DNA from: Ornithinibacillus scapharcae TW25
GTDB lineage: Bacteria > Bacillota > Bacilli > Bacillales > Amphibacillaceae
Direction: 5' to 3'
Assembly (NCBI RefSeq): GCF_000190475.1
Contig: NZ_AEWH01000024.1
Location: forward strand, 124,001 to 188,000
DNA length: 64,000 nucleotides
A model generated the notes under the pieces. It was not told where the DNA came from, did no database searches, and was given only the letters and a program-made list of their open reading frames with translations. Both the position numbers and the translations under genes were made by a program. Shown here one piece after another: positions 16,201-24,169 of this stretch (positions within the stretch are counted from its first letter, which is position 1; each line of letters opens with the position of its first letter).

Positions 16201-18557
16201 ATGAAATCGTTGACCTTAAGAAAAAGGGTATTCTTAGTGAGCTGGAAACCTTTGATTTCTATAAAACTAGTATGAACCTTTTCCAACTAATTGGTGATCA
16301 TGAATTAGCTAACAGCTTTAGCCAAAAGGTACTAGAATTTCATCACGGTAGGGATAATATTTACACTTATACTGCAAAGGCATTTGAGATTATTAATCGA
16401 TTAAGAGTATCAAGCATAGAAAAAATTACCGAATTGAGTGCAGAATTCTTTGATCTAATTTTGAAAATACCCCGTAGGCAATTAAATGTAAAGTTGTTGA
16501 CGAAGGCAGCAATTGTCTTACTGGAAGAAGGTAATTATGAAGTAGCGAATCTCTTTATTAAAAAGCTTGAAGCTTTTCTAGATGATGATATTCCTGACAA
16601 TTTAAGAGCAGAATATTATTACTTACTAGGCATGAAAAAGAATAATGAGGATTCTATCCAATTATTGTTACAAAGCCTAAGTCTAGCTAAAAATGCCGCT
16701 AATCGTGAATTAACGGCAAAAACTTTATTATTACTTGGTGATTATGCTTTCCAGGTAGGGAAGTTTTATAATGCTGCAAATTATTATTTAGAAGGAACTG
16801 AATTAGTAAAGTTATTATTACAGGAATTACCAGATGATTATCATCTTACATATGTTAATAGTCATCGATTTGTAAGAGGTTTTGTCCGTTTAGAACGGAT
16901 TCACGAATGGTTAATAGGGGACCAAGTTGAATTTGTTAACCTGGATAATCTTGCCCATCACGTATTTTCATGGACCGAACTCTCTAATGCACTTCAGAAC
17001 AAATATGTAAATGCTTTTATGGAGCATGAGAAATTTATAGAGCATATTAGTGATCAACATATGAAGAGGTATTCTGACAATATCCGTAACTCTAGTGACG
17101 TCTTATTGCATGTTACTTCAAATACGATGAAGAACATTGAAATAGTACTTCGTTACTTTACAGGTATTACACTTGCCACTAAGGGACTCATATTAATGGA
17201 AAATCAGCTATCCGAATTAGAGGTATTACTATCTACGGATGGGAGGCGAGAAATTCCTACCAATCACAATCTGATTAATCGTGTTCGACAAACAAGGGAA
17301 GTACTTTTAATAGACAAAAAGGTTAACAACGATAGAAGTAACCTCATTTCAAAAGAATTACAGGCTGTCTTGTATATTCCAATTATTCAAATGCAAGGTA
17401 CAACTCATAAGCATAGAGCTGTCCTTGGATATATTTATTTGGAAACGGATCAACTTATCCATAATTTTAATACGCTTGGAATAGCGAAGTGTGACGAACT
17501 AATGGGATTCCTTGCCGCAATGCTCGAGAAGCATCAATTGAAGCTATCTGCAACCATTGATAAACTAACAGGAACATTGACCAGAAAGTATTTGGATGAT
17601 GCTCTTCAGGAAATCTTTGAATTCTCAAGAGAATCAAGTGAACCATTTTCAATTATCATGTATGACCTGGACCGATTTAAACAGGTAAACGACCGATTTG
17701 GTCACCAAATTGGAGATAATATGCTAAGCAAGGTATCCTCTCTCGTTACGAACAGCTTAGATGAAGCACAAATAATTGGTCGATATGGTGGAGAGGAATT
17801 TATCATCATTTTACCTTCTTTGGAGGCGGAAGAAACAAAAAGGTTTGCAGAGGAGTTACGGGTGAAAATAGCTTCAAAGAAATTACTAGGCGATAAATTC
17901 GAGATAACCGTAAGTATGGGGATAGCTTCTTACCCAAAACAAGGTCAGACTGTGAAAGAACTCATTGAAAAGGCAGACCAGGCATTATATGTAGCAAAAG
18001 AAAGAGGGCGAAATAATTCGCTAATTTGGCAAGAGGATTTCCAAGTAAAGGCCAAGCCCCAAAATAAACTGTCTGGTATATTAACTGGTGATGATATTAA
18101 GGATTCTCGTAATGTACTGGCAATGGTTGAATTACTACAGCTACATCGTAAGAATTTATCACTAGAGGAGAAAATATACCATTTCCTTGGTCGGATTATC
18201 GAAATTAGTGAGGCCCAAATAGGGTATTTATTGATTCAGCAAGGTAATGATCAAAAAATCTATGGTAGAAGAGCACAAGGTGAAGATTGGCTAGCGGAAA
18301 TAAAAGTAGATATGGAAATAGTAAATTCCATCTTATTAGAAGAGCGGGGTCTCTATATGATTACCTTGGATAGAGAAGACCAAAATTCTAATAGGAATGG
18401 CTTACCAGAATGGATCTCCATTCTAGCAGTTCCAATTATGACTGATGGAATTGTCCGAGGAGCAATCTACCTGACAACTCCAACGAGAATCAAAGAGTTT
18501 GGTGCCGATGACCTAAATATGTTAAACATATATAGTAATATTTTCGGTAGTATGTAA
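13209..18557 (+). CDS. Giant pseudokinase-AAA-TPR-GAF-GGDEF-GAF protein (diguanylate cyclase), copy 2
   Basis: Tandem paralog of the preceding gene, 1782 residues, same architecture throughout. The kinase-like domain again lacks the catalytic Asp (FVYGAIN). The ATPase keeps the P-loop GENGIGKT (about 320) and Walker B VMIIDD. TPR helices, GAF, GGDEF (YDLDRFKQVND, active-site GGEEF near residue 1526) and a C-terminal GAF follow. The I-site RxxD is missing here too (DEAQ at that position). The two proteins align end to end, with the best agreement in the GGDEF and ATPase parts and weaker in TPR and sensory parts, as expected of an old duplication. I use GTG 13209, aligned with the start of copy 1 and preceded by GGGGGTGGGA; ATG 13194 is the alternative. 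Confidence 0.88.
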   Translation: MEVIDNRYRLLELLEQSEYVSTYLAIDMLEGNRYIQLYLLKSEYTPEPLVDFYRQQYIPITNLDSKLIARNYHFGKVSFTDNKVQTDNIFFYTAEHNTRRESFLSFIGKLTPEEVIDKFIELCTAVHYLHVNGFVYGAINPHTIHVVEDGDNAFLQLKDLATVELEKYTRNNIDYSNFILPRALVNDNYDIEADMFALGTILLWMLNKETSFTSPSEVLYKIENEVKVGGKYSVLFKEILPIIGKLISTEGVYPYHSVHEMIVELANTLGREISILNLETMDRLHFFTKHIGRDMEKEIILRNVKNLIDFQTGKRTFFIHGENGIGKTRFLQEMEFLLSLEKVKVFASYQLKPSGSGKQLWLDIIQKLMSYADQNVIRKYRTELLTYFPELDRREAITSHDYLLEGNYKYRILNRISSFIQECIRGNTAVMIIDDLHLADGFTLELLRYLSTNIVHHNNLMFILSGEVREDSVNTVFLENIELLKMRTDASVIRLNPLTKEETAQFIKHILSLSYKPIKLTEKIYSRSYGNPLVIQEFIKDLYVRNILKVSPNSGMWSVQLSTLNYDSLDIPDSIEQALRNQLNELSKHQIELMKAVAIFHRPIPIERIATFLSLEKSIVEQTIEELIKKGIFQRLVSDNGYFYEFQNKMLKQIAYEGIVSEDRIKMHHNAAIILENEKEIKVDELIYHYEGAEDKQKCRKLYLEIANDLHERHELKTEIQYLEKAVMIIVDKTEQIQLYMKIGELCSEINEMTKATQSYETASKLALEIDDQVHIMKVNLALAALHAALYQFDHVKRYLQKVEKAEDFSNPEFKLEYKRLQAFLLNMENQPDEASVILEEIIQESESPKITANSYMLLGFSSIQHNKTEAAINYYKKAIELIETTGYMKGYLGALNNIGVIYQAYLSEFDTAREYFLRVRDLSEEYGIFETEIRAVSSIGNIYCDSHDFKEAYNHFKYALQKAEFSSSTWVKNHLYNLLSYVCAEMSNYKEAFSYYDEIVDLKKKGILSELETFDFYKTSMNLFQLIGDHELANSFSQKVLEFHHGRDNIYTYTAKAFEIINRLRVSSIEKITELSAEFFDLILKIPRRQLNVKLLTKAAIVLLEEGNYEVANLFIKKLEAFLDDDIPDNLRAEYYYLLGMKKNNEDSIQLLLQSLSLAKNAANRELTAKTLLLLGDYAFQVGKFYNAANYYLEGTELVKLLLQELPDDYHLTYVNSHRFVRGFVRLERIHEWLIGDQVEFVNLDNLAHHVFSWTELSNALQNKYVNAFMEHEKFIEHISDQHMKRYSDNIRNSSDVLLHVTSNTMKNIEIVLRYFTGITLATKGLILMENQLSELEVLLSTDGRREIPTNHNLINRVRQTREVLLIDKKVNNDRSNLISKELQAVLYIPIIQMQGTTHKHRAVLGYIYLETDQLIHNFNTLGIAKCDELMGFLAAMLEKHQLKLSATIDKLTGTLTRKYLDDALQEIFEFSRESSEPFSIIMYDLDRFKQVNDRFGHQIGDNMLSKVSSLVTNSLDEAQIIGRYGGEEFIIILPSLEAEETKRFAEELRVKIASKKLLGDKFEITVSMGIASYPKQGQTVKELIEKADQALYVAKERGRNNSLIWQEDFQVKAKPQNKLSGILTGDDIKDSRNVLAMVELLQLHRKNLSLEEKIYHFLGRIIEISEAQIGYLLIQQGNDQKIYGRRAQGEDWLAEIKVDMEIVNSILLEERGLYMITLDREDQNSNRNGLPEWISILAVPIMTDGIVRGAIYLTTPTRIKEFGADDLNMLNIYSNIFGSM

Positions 18558-18606
18558 AAAGACGCCTATCACTTTCAGACTTTGTCGTTAGTGATAGGTG
18601 TCTTTC
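18556..18606. terminator. Bidirectional terminator between GGDEF copy 2 and the TraB-like gene
   Basis: AGACGCCTATCACT pairs with AGTGATAGGTGTCT around a 16-base loop. TTT follows on the plus strand, and the preceding AAAAA gives a U-run for minus-strand transcripts. Confidence 0.88.
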
Positions 18607-18614
18607 CACTCGGT

Positions 18615-19850
18615 TTACAAGACCTGTTCGATTACATACCCTTCTTCCTCTAATATGGAACGGATATGTGGTTCCATGATTAAATGTAGTGCTCCTACAA
18701 TAACAAAATAAGTTTCTCCACTATCCTCTTCTAAAAAGCTAGCGATTTTTTCTGCCATTTTATAGTTTCTATTATCATTTAATGCTTCCATGTAAGCCTG
18801 TTCCTCAGGTGTAGGATCTACGTCTTCTGCTGTTAAATAGGTTAGCAATTCATCCGCATCTCCTGCCTTATATAATTCAAACATTTCCGTCATTTGTTGT
18901 TCATATTCTTCAAGCTCTATTAACGATTCTTTTAGCATTTCAATTTGGAATTCATCTGATGTGTCTGCGAAGACTGATAACTGCTCTTCTACTGTTTCCA
19001 GTCCTATTACTTCTTTTTGATCCTGTTCAGCACGGTCAAGGAAGTAAAAATCAACGCCATCGATGTAGCCTAACTCTTCCGTCATTAATTGTTGGATTAA
19101 TGTAGAATGGAACCAAGGTTGATACGTAGCAAACATATCCATGGACATTCCTAGCTCTTCATATACTGTAGCAACCTCTTGGTAAAGTTCCTCCGAGATA
19201 TGCTCATCAATAGTTGAACCATCCGGATACATAGCAAAGTCCATATAGGTTGCTTGCATATCAAACATATTAATATTATTGAAATCAATCTCGGGAACAA
19301 TAATATCTGCGTTCGCATAAGCCTCTTCAATCTTTTGGTTTAACGGGAAGAAATCCTCTGTTGCAAGATGAATGGTCCCTTGTAAGTAAACAGTGGTATC
19401 ACCATTCTCTACTTTCCATAGATACCCACCTGGTCCATCTGGATCGCCTTTAACCTCTACCTCAACCTTCGTATGGATAGTTATTTCTTTTTCTTCAAGT
19501 GCTGCAAGGTCATCTGCATCATAAGGGTTTCCAGCGATGTTTACTTCTTTGAGGCTATCCATCCCCTCTAATGGTGATAAATCCTCAATCTTATTTTGTT
19601 GGATGTGAAGCTTTGTGACACCGTCTAAATATTCCAGACCTTCAATTGATTTTATCCGTTTATTTGCTAAATCTAATTCCGTAATTTCTCGTAAGTCTTC
19701 CTGAAGTATATCTCCATCTGGCTGTGATATTGCATCGCGAATGGCTTTTTCTAGCTGATAATCTGAAAAGATTACGGCATCTTCATTTTGACATGCTACT
19801 AGAAGTATCAGAAATAAAAATAAAGCGATACCCTGAATAATACGTTTCAT
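18615..19850 (-). CDS. Lipoprotein with leucine-rich repeats and a TraB/GumN (Tiki-like) domain
   Basis: Surface lipoprotein of 411 residues. Signal peptide with lipobox ending LLVAC (cysteine about 20). Residues 30-125 look like a short leucine-rich repeat block of the internalin type (ITELDLANKRIKSIEGLEYL and two more turns). Residues 145-411 are a TraB/GumN-type domain: GTIHLA near the start and the second conserved GALHL near the end, the paired motifs of the Tiki/EreA/ChaN-like superfamily, in which some members are metalloproteases. The substrate is unknown; LRRs could bind a protein partner. RBS GGGGGAG precedes the ATG. Monocistronic, convergent with the GGDEF gene. Confidence 0.8.
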   Translation of the reverse strand: MKRIIQGIALFLFLILLVACQNEDAVIFSDYQLEKAIRDAISQPDGDILQEDLREITELDLANKRIKSIEGLEYLDGVTKLHIQQNKIEDLSPLEGMDSLKEVNIAGNPYDADDLAALEEKEITIHTKVEVEVKGDPDGPGGYLWKVENGDTTVYLQGTIHLATEDFFPLNQKIEEAYANADIIVPEIDFNNINMFDMQATYMDFAMYPDGSTIDEHISEELYQEVATVYEELGMSMDMFATYQPWFHSTLIQQLMTEELGYIDGVDFYFLDRAEQDQKEVIGLETVEEQLSVFADTSDEFQIEMLKESLIELEEYEQQMTEMFELYKAGDADELLTYLTAEDVDPTPEEQAYMEALNDNRNYKMAEKIASFLEEDSGETYFVIVGALHLIMEPHIRSILEEEGYVIEQVL

Positions 19851-20055
19851 CTTAACTCCCCCATTGCTGCCTTTAACTAACAGTATTTTCCACCACTATA
19901 TCAAAATGTAACAGGAAAGGGCAACAATCATCTTGTAAAAATTCTGTAATTTCTCTTTGGTAAAAATTGTCCTGAGCTAGTTCATTGTTTAGGAGATTGA
20001 TATACGATAGAATCTTACATTGGGCATTATTCTATATTTTTAGGAGATGAAAGAT

Positions 20056-20988
20056 TTGAAAGGTATTTTTCAACATAAAGCCTCTGTAATCGGTATCGCA
20101 GTGTTCTGTTCGATACTATGGGGCAGTGCATTTCCTGTTCTAAAGGTTAGCTATGAAGAGCTACAGATGGCACAAACTGATATCATCGCAAAAATAGTAT
20201 TTGCTGGTGGTCGCTTTTTATTGGCAGGAATATTAGTATTACTGTTCTTATTAGTGAGTAATCGAAGACAGATTCGCGTAACAGGAAAGCAGTTTTTCGT
20301 TCTATTCATACTAGGGATAGTACAAACATCGTTACAATATTTCTTTTTCTATAATGGGTTAGCAAATGTTTCCGGTATGCAGGGAGCAATTCTTAACTCT
20401 GCAGGTACATTTTTCACTGTAATCCTAGCTCACTTTTATTACCGAAGTGATCGCATGAATTGGAAGAAAATCGTTGGCCTAGTTGCAGGATTTACGGGGA
20501 TAATTGTCGCCAACTGGGGTCAGGAATTACAAATTAGTTTTCAATGGGACGGAGAAGGATATATGATTCTCTCGGGACTTACTGCAGCTGTTGCAACAAT
20601 TATGGCAAAAGAACTGGCAACTGGAATCCATCCGTTTGCCATTACAGGTTGGCAATTGTCCTTAGGTGGAACAATTATGTTAGTAATTGGGTTACCTTTC
20701 CTACAAGAGGGAGCGATAACCTTCACACCGTTTGGTTGGGGATTATTTATCTATTCGGCATTGCTATCCTCTGTGGCATTTGCGCTTTGGTATTCATTAT
20801 TGAAATATAATAACGCTGGGGAACTAAGCATGTACAAGTTTATTGTACCAGTGTCTGGTGCTGTTATGTCAGCGATGTTTATACCTGGAGAAGTTCTGAA
20901 TGGATTTATATATGCTGCAATTTTATTAGTTGCTTTAGGGATAATTATTGTAAATTATCATGGAAAAGTACGTAGTCGTGAAGGTTAA
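20056..20988 (+). CDS. EamA/DMT-family transporter
   Basis: Drug/metabolite transporter superfamily permease of about 310 residues with ten predicted membrane segments arranged as two EamA repeats. Typical landmarks are SILWGSAFPVLK near the N-terminus and the conserved KFIVPVSGAVMS of the second repeat. TTG 20056 is 9 bases after AGGAG and is my preferred start; ATG 20047 lies directly on that RBS with no spacing. Such proteins export amino acids or other metabolites; the substrate cannot be told. Single gene with its own terminator. Confidence 0.85.
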   Translation: MKGIFQHKASVIGIAVFCSILWGSAFPVLKVSYEELQMAQTDIIAKIVFAGGRFLLAGILVLLFLLVSNRRQIRVTGKQFFVLFILGIVQTSLQYFFFYNGLANVSGMQGAILNSAGTFFTVILAHFYYRSDRMNWKKIVGLVAGFTGIIVANWGQELQISFQWDGEGYMILSGLTAAVATIMAKELATGIHPFAITGWQLSLGGTIMLVIGLPFLQEGAITFTPFGWGLFIYSALLSSVAFALWYSLLKYNNAGELSMYKFIVPVSGAVMSAMFIPGEVLNGFIYAAILLVALGIIIVNYHGKVRSREG

Positions 20989-21004
20989 GTTTTAATACTT
21001 GATA

Positions 21005-21040
21005 AATAGCATATCATCTTGTTGATATGCTATTTTCTAT
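21005..21040 (+). terminator. Terminator after the EamA gene
   Basis: AATAGCATATCA pairs with TGATATGCTATT, followed by TTCTATTT. Confidence 0.85.
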
Positions 21041-21109
21041 TTAAAGAGGCAACAGCAACACTATTTCAACCGTTTTAGTCCGACTAGTAATTCAGGGGAA
21101 CAATAGCAG

Positions 21110-21138
21110 TTGACAAGCATTGAAATAAAATATAGAAT
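21110..21138 (+). promoter_or_regulatory. Sigma-A-type promoter of the T-box transcript
   Basis: TTGACA (21110-21115), 17-base spacer, TAGAAT (21133-21138). It lies about 25-30 bases before the T-box Stem I. The stretch 21041-21109 before it holds nothing recognisable. Confidence 0.8.
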
Positions 21139-21162
21139 ATTTTAAAAATATATAAAACAAAA

Positions 21163-21396
21163 CACTATGAGTAGGAGTATTAAGGAAGAGTTATTGTTCA
21201 GAGAGCTGTCGGTAGGTGCAAGACAGTCAGGTAACCTCCCCAACTCGCCTATGAGTGGATAGATTGATATGTAAATCTATACGGGTAACTTCCGTAAACA
21301 AGTCCAAGATGTTTCATTTTTATGAAGTGAAACAAGAAGAGTGGTACCACGATAAATAGCCCTATCGTCTCTTTATGAGATGCTAGGGCTATTTAT
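21163..21396 (+). ncRNA. T-box leader, probably leucine specific
   Basis: Stem I carries CAGAGAGCTGTC...GGTAGGTGCAAGACAG, the conserved AGAGAG bulge and distal loop. The specifier region AACTCGCCTATGAGTGG follows (21242-21258), then Stem II/III and the T-box sequence AGAGTGGTACCACG (21338-21351). The terminator AAATAGCCCTA...TAGGGCTATTT runs from 21354 to 21394. The triplet in the specifier position is CTC (Leu), or TCG (Ser) if shifted by one. The T-box bulge reads UGGU, which pairs with a tRNA ending ACCA, that is discriminator A. That fits tRNA-Leu and not tRNA-Ser (discriminator G). The downstream gene is only a fragment. Confidence 0.92.
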
Positions 21397-21469
21397 AATA
21401 GCTAGGAAAAATACTGAAATCTTTCTTGTCTACTTAAGAAATTTTATTTAAGGGGGATGTCACTAATGA

Positions 21470-21835
21470 GTGAAGCCATCTTTTACGAAAGCATGGGAGG
21501 ATAGTATCCTGTCCACTAGTACATATAAACAATGGAGAGAGCCGATACATAAGGCAGAGAAAGAAATAGCAAAGAGAACAGCGTATTTTAAAATGCTCGA
21601 CCCATTTGAACAGATGCGTAGTTTTGCTCCTAAACCATTATTAATGATTAACGGTGATCAAGATACTGACTCACTATTCCTATATTCTTTAGAACTCTAT
21701 AAAATGTTGTTACCATTATATAGTAGACATCCCGAGAAACTAAGTCTAAGCATGCCCTTCGTTGATCACCAATTTAATTATCATATGAAGCTAGAAGCCT
21801 GTATGTGGTTTGAAAAACACCTAAGTTTAGACTAA
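21470..21835 (+). pseudogene. C-terminal half of an alpha/beta hydrolase
   Basis: The 121 residues match only the C-terminal half of a roughly 250-residue alpha/beta hydrolase. The acidic motif PLLMINGDQDTD and the catalytic-His region FVDHQFNYHMK are present, but the N-terminal half with the GxSxG nucleophile is missing. Upstream, RBS AAGGGGG precedes ATG 21466, whose frame meets a stop after 12 codons; the hydrolase frame itself begins with GTG 21470. The sequence therefore looks like a deletion that fused the T-box leader and an original start to a hydrolase remnant. The protein is unlikely to be an active hydrolase. Whether the original T-box gene was this hydrolase cannot be decided here. 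Confidence 0.65.
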
Positions 21836-21869
21836 GGGTCTATTCATTATTAGTAGGAGGGAGAGAGTT

Positions 21870-22799
21870 TTGAATCATAAAATTGTATCAAAAGGCGCTA
21901 ATCTATTTAATGCGAGAGTAAATAGATTAATTGGTGGATTCTCGAACAATGTTTTTGAGTGTCATCAGAATGACGACGTTATTATTCTAAAATACTATCA
22001 TGGTGCGACAAATCATAAAGAATCAATTCTAGCGGAGTTAGACTGGATAAAGTATCTACATCAATCAGGAGTAAATGTAACGGCTCCCCTCCCGTCTGTT
22101 AATGGAAATTTTATCGAGATAATTAATGACATTCATAACGAAGAATTTTACGTAACGGCATTTGAAAAGGCAAAAGGTTCTCTTGTGGAGACATCCAATA
22201 GCGATGTTTGGAACACGGAATTATTTTATTGTTGGGGAAAAACACTTGGAAGAATACATTCTTTATCTAAAACTTATAGGCCTTCTGATGAGGGGATCAA
22301 GAAAGAGTGGAATAATGGCATATTATATTCTGCAAATATCGGCGGTGTTAGTAAGAAGATTATTAAAGCTTTGAGTAGCTATATTAATGAAATGAATAAG
22401 TTTCCAACGGACACAGATAGTTATGGAATGATCCATCATGATCTCCATCATCAAAATTTCTATATAAATGGTAAAGACATAGTTTTATTTGACTTTGGCG
22501 ATTGTGAATACCATTGGTTTGCATATGATATAGCAATTGTTATCTATCATGCGGTACAAACCATCAATCAGAAAAACACACAAGGAAGAAAGGAATTCGC
22601 TATCCGCTTTAGTAAATCATTTTTACAAGGTTATGCTACAGAAAATCGTTTAGATGAATACTGGATATCAAAGATTCCATTTTTCTTAAATTATAGGCAG
22701 GTATACTCTTATATTTATCTTGTTAATTTCCTGGGTAAAGAGCAAAAAAGTAATAACAGAGTTAAAGATGTTCTTGAGGGCATGAAGACTAGGATATAG
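21870..22799 (+). CDS. Aminoglycoside phosphotransferase/choline kinase-like protein
   Basis: Small-molecule kinase of the APH/protein-kinase-like superfamily, 309 residues. N-lobe: glycine-rich GGFSNNVFE (about 23-31) and DDVIILKYYH with the ATP-binding Lys (about 41). C-lobe: catalytic loop MIHHDLHHQNF (about 190) with Asp and Asn in place, and the metal-binding FDFGD (about 210). These residues suggest an active kinase. The substrate could be an antibiotic, a homoserine-like metabolite or a sugar; nothing nearby decides. RBS AGGAGGGAG precedes a TTG/ATG start region; I use the ATG at 21870. Confidence 0.8.
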   Translation: MNHKIVSKGANLFNARVNRLIGGFSNNVFECHQNDDVIILKYYHGATNHKESILAELDWIKYLHQSGVNVTAPLPSVNGNFIEIINDIHNEEFYVTAFEKAKGSLVETSNSDVWNTELFYCWGKTLGRIHSLSKTYRPSDEGIKKEWNNGILYSANIGGVSKKIIKALSSYINEMNKFPTDTDSYGMIHHDLHHQNFYINGKDIVLFDFGDCEYHWFAYDIAIVIYHAVQTINQKNTQGRKEFAIRFSKSFLQGYATENRLDEYWISKIPFFLNYRQVYSYIYLVNFLGKEQKSNNRVKDVLEGMKTRI

Positions 22800-22874
22800 A
22801 ATGATATTCCCTATTTAGAAATAGAGTTTATGACTATTTTCGGTAATAAATGAAGGTGAATGGAGTGAGTAGAT

Positions 22875-23453
22875 ATGGAAAACACATTGGAAATGAGAAC
22901 GGATGCAACTTATTCATTAAATTTTTTGATCTATATCCAAAATATTTTCCTCAATCAAGTTCAAAGCGGAGATGAACGAAAATTCCCTTATATGCCAACC
23001 ATTTATGGATTTCGAGATGACTTTGAAGTCCGTTTTAGAGAATTGTGGGATGAAGCATCAAGAAGAATCTCCGAAAACTCAAGGAATGACCTAACCATCT
23101 TCTACGATGAGAATGAGTTATTTTATCAGATGTTTTTCGTAGAAAGTGAGGATACACGAAATGAATTTAATCAAATTCATCAATCCTATCTAGTTTGGTG
23201 GGATAGTTTTGCGGGGCGTTTTTCCATTGAGAGGTCATTCGATGAACAAGGTCAAAAAATCTACTATGATATAGCTGAAATTCTTCTCCAAAAGGGAATA
23301 ATACCACAAAAACGACTAGAAATTAGTCTGATTTATGATGATTGTATGTTAAGTGATACAAAGGCATCTTCTTATTTTGCTGTGATTTCTATCCGTGATA
23401 GTTATCTGAAATACGAGGGGTTAATTCAAGCGTTAGTCCTATGTATGGATTAG
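22875..23453 (+). CDS. Hypothetical protein, 192 residues
   Basis: I do not recognise the family. The protein is soluble, acidic and rich in aromatic residues (YSLNFLIYIQNIF, FYDENELFYQMFF, YLVWWDSF), with no signal peptide, membrane segment or catalytic motif. Mixed helix and strand composition. GGAG lies 9 bases before the ATG. It follows the phosphotransferase by 75 bases on the same strand and could be cotranscribed. Confidence 0.6.
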   Translation: MENTLEMRTDATYSLNFLIYIQNIFLNQVQSGDERKFPYMPTIYGFRDDFEVRFRELWDEASRRISENSRNDLTIFYDENELFYQMFFVESEDTRNEFNQIHQSYLVWWDSFAGRFSIERSFDEQGQKIYYDIAEILLQKGIIPQKRLEISLIYDDCMLSDTKASSYFAVISIRDSYLKYEGLIQALVLCMD

Positions 23454-23588
23454 GTTTAAAGCTCCACCTAATCCCAAAATAATTAGTTGTATATCAATAC
23501 TCCTATATAAGAATTGATAATGGAAACGAAACTTTATTCATTCAAGATCGTACTGCAGGTATTATAAAATTTTGGTGGAGGTGAAAAG

Positions 23589-23873
23589 ATGGACTACGGA
23601 TTAATGGTTATTGGAATAGCATTATTACTTATTTCCTATTTAGTGGCAATTGGAAAACAGACTTGGCTTTTAGCAGGCTTCAATGAAAAAAATATTACGA
23701 ATAAGTCATTATTAGGTAAAATTGTAGGTGGAGTGTTTTTCCTACCGCTAGGATTATTAGTAGTTATCCATAGTTTTATGGACTACCAAAATGAAACAAC
23801 TGTTCTTGTGATTGCTATGTTAGTGTTATTGGCAATAACATATATAATTATTAACAAAAGGGTGTATGATTAG
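23589..23873 (+). CDS. DUF3784 small membrane protein
   Basis: 94 residues with three hydrophobic segments (about 4-22, 45-65, 70-90). The stretch GKQTWLLAGFNEK after the first segment is the conserved motif of DUF3784 proteins, small Firmicute membrane proteins of unknown function. A strong RBS (GGTGGAGGTG) precedes the ATG. Confidence 0.7.
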   Translation: MDYGLMVIGIALLLISYLVAIGKQTWLLAGFNEKNITNKSLLGKIVGGVFFLPLGLLVVIHSFMDYQNETTVLVIAMLVLLAITYIIINKRVYD

Positions 23874-24169
23874 TGTTTTTACAATACTAAGGTGTAAAAT
23901 CAGACTGCCTATTTGAAATAGATAGTCACAGAATGACCTCCGTATCTCCCCGTTCATGACTACTTTAACGTATTGTTTATCCATCCTGTTGATAATCTTC
24001 TTGCGGTCAGTAATTACAAACTAAATACTTTCCTTGATAGATGTGATTGGCTATTTCTACCTTCATTATTTTTGGAATATTTATGTTATTATTTAGTAGA
24101 AGTTGATGTATGAAAGTATATAAATCGGGTTACATAAGGGAGTCATTACTAATATTTGAGGTGGATTAA
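23874..24169. other. Intergenic stretch with one weak dyad
   Basis: About 295 bases without a gene. GACTGCCTATTT/AAATAGATAGTC at about 23903-23928 forms an imperfect hairpin without a U-run. Nothing else recognised except a GAGGTGG ribosome binding site for the next gene. Confidence 0.4.

Noticed and set aside
21245-21247. UCG (serine) as T-box specifier
   Set aside because: The UGGU bulge calls for a tRNA with discriminator A, which fits tRNA-Leu and not tRNA-Ser; CUC is preferred, though the alignment by eye leaves some doubt.
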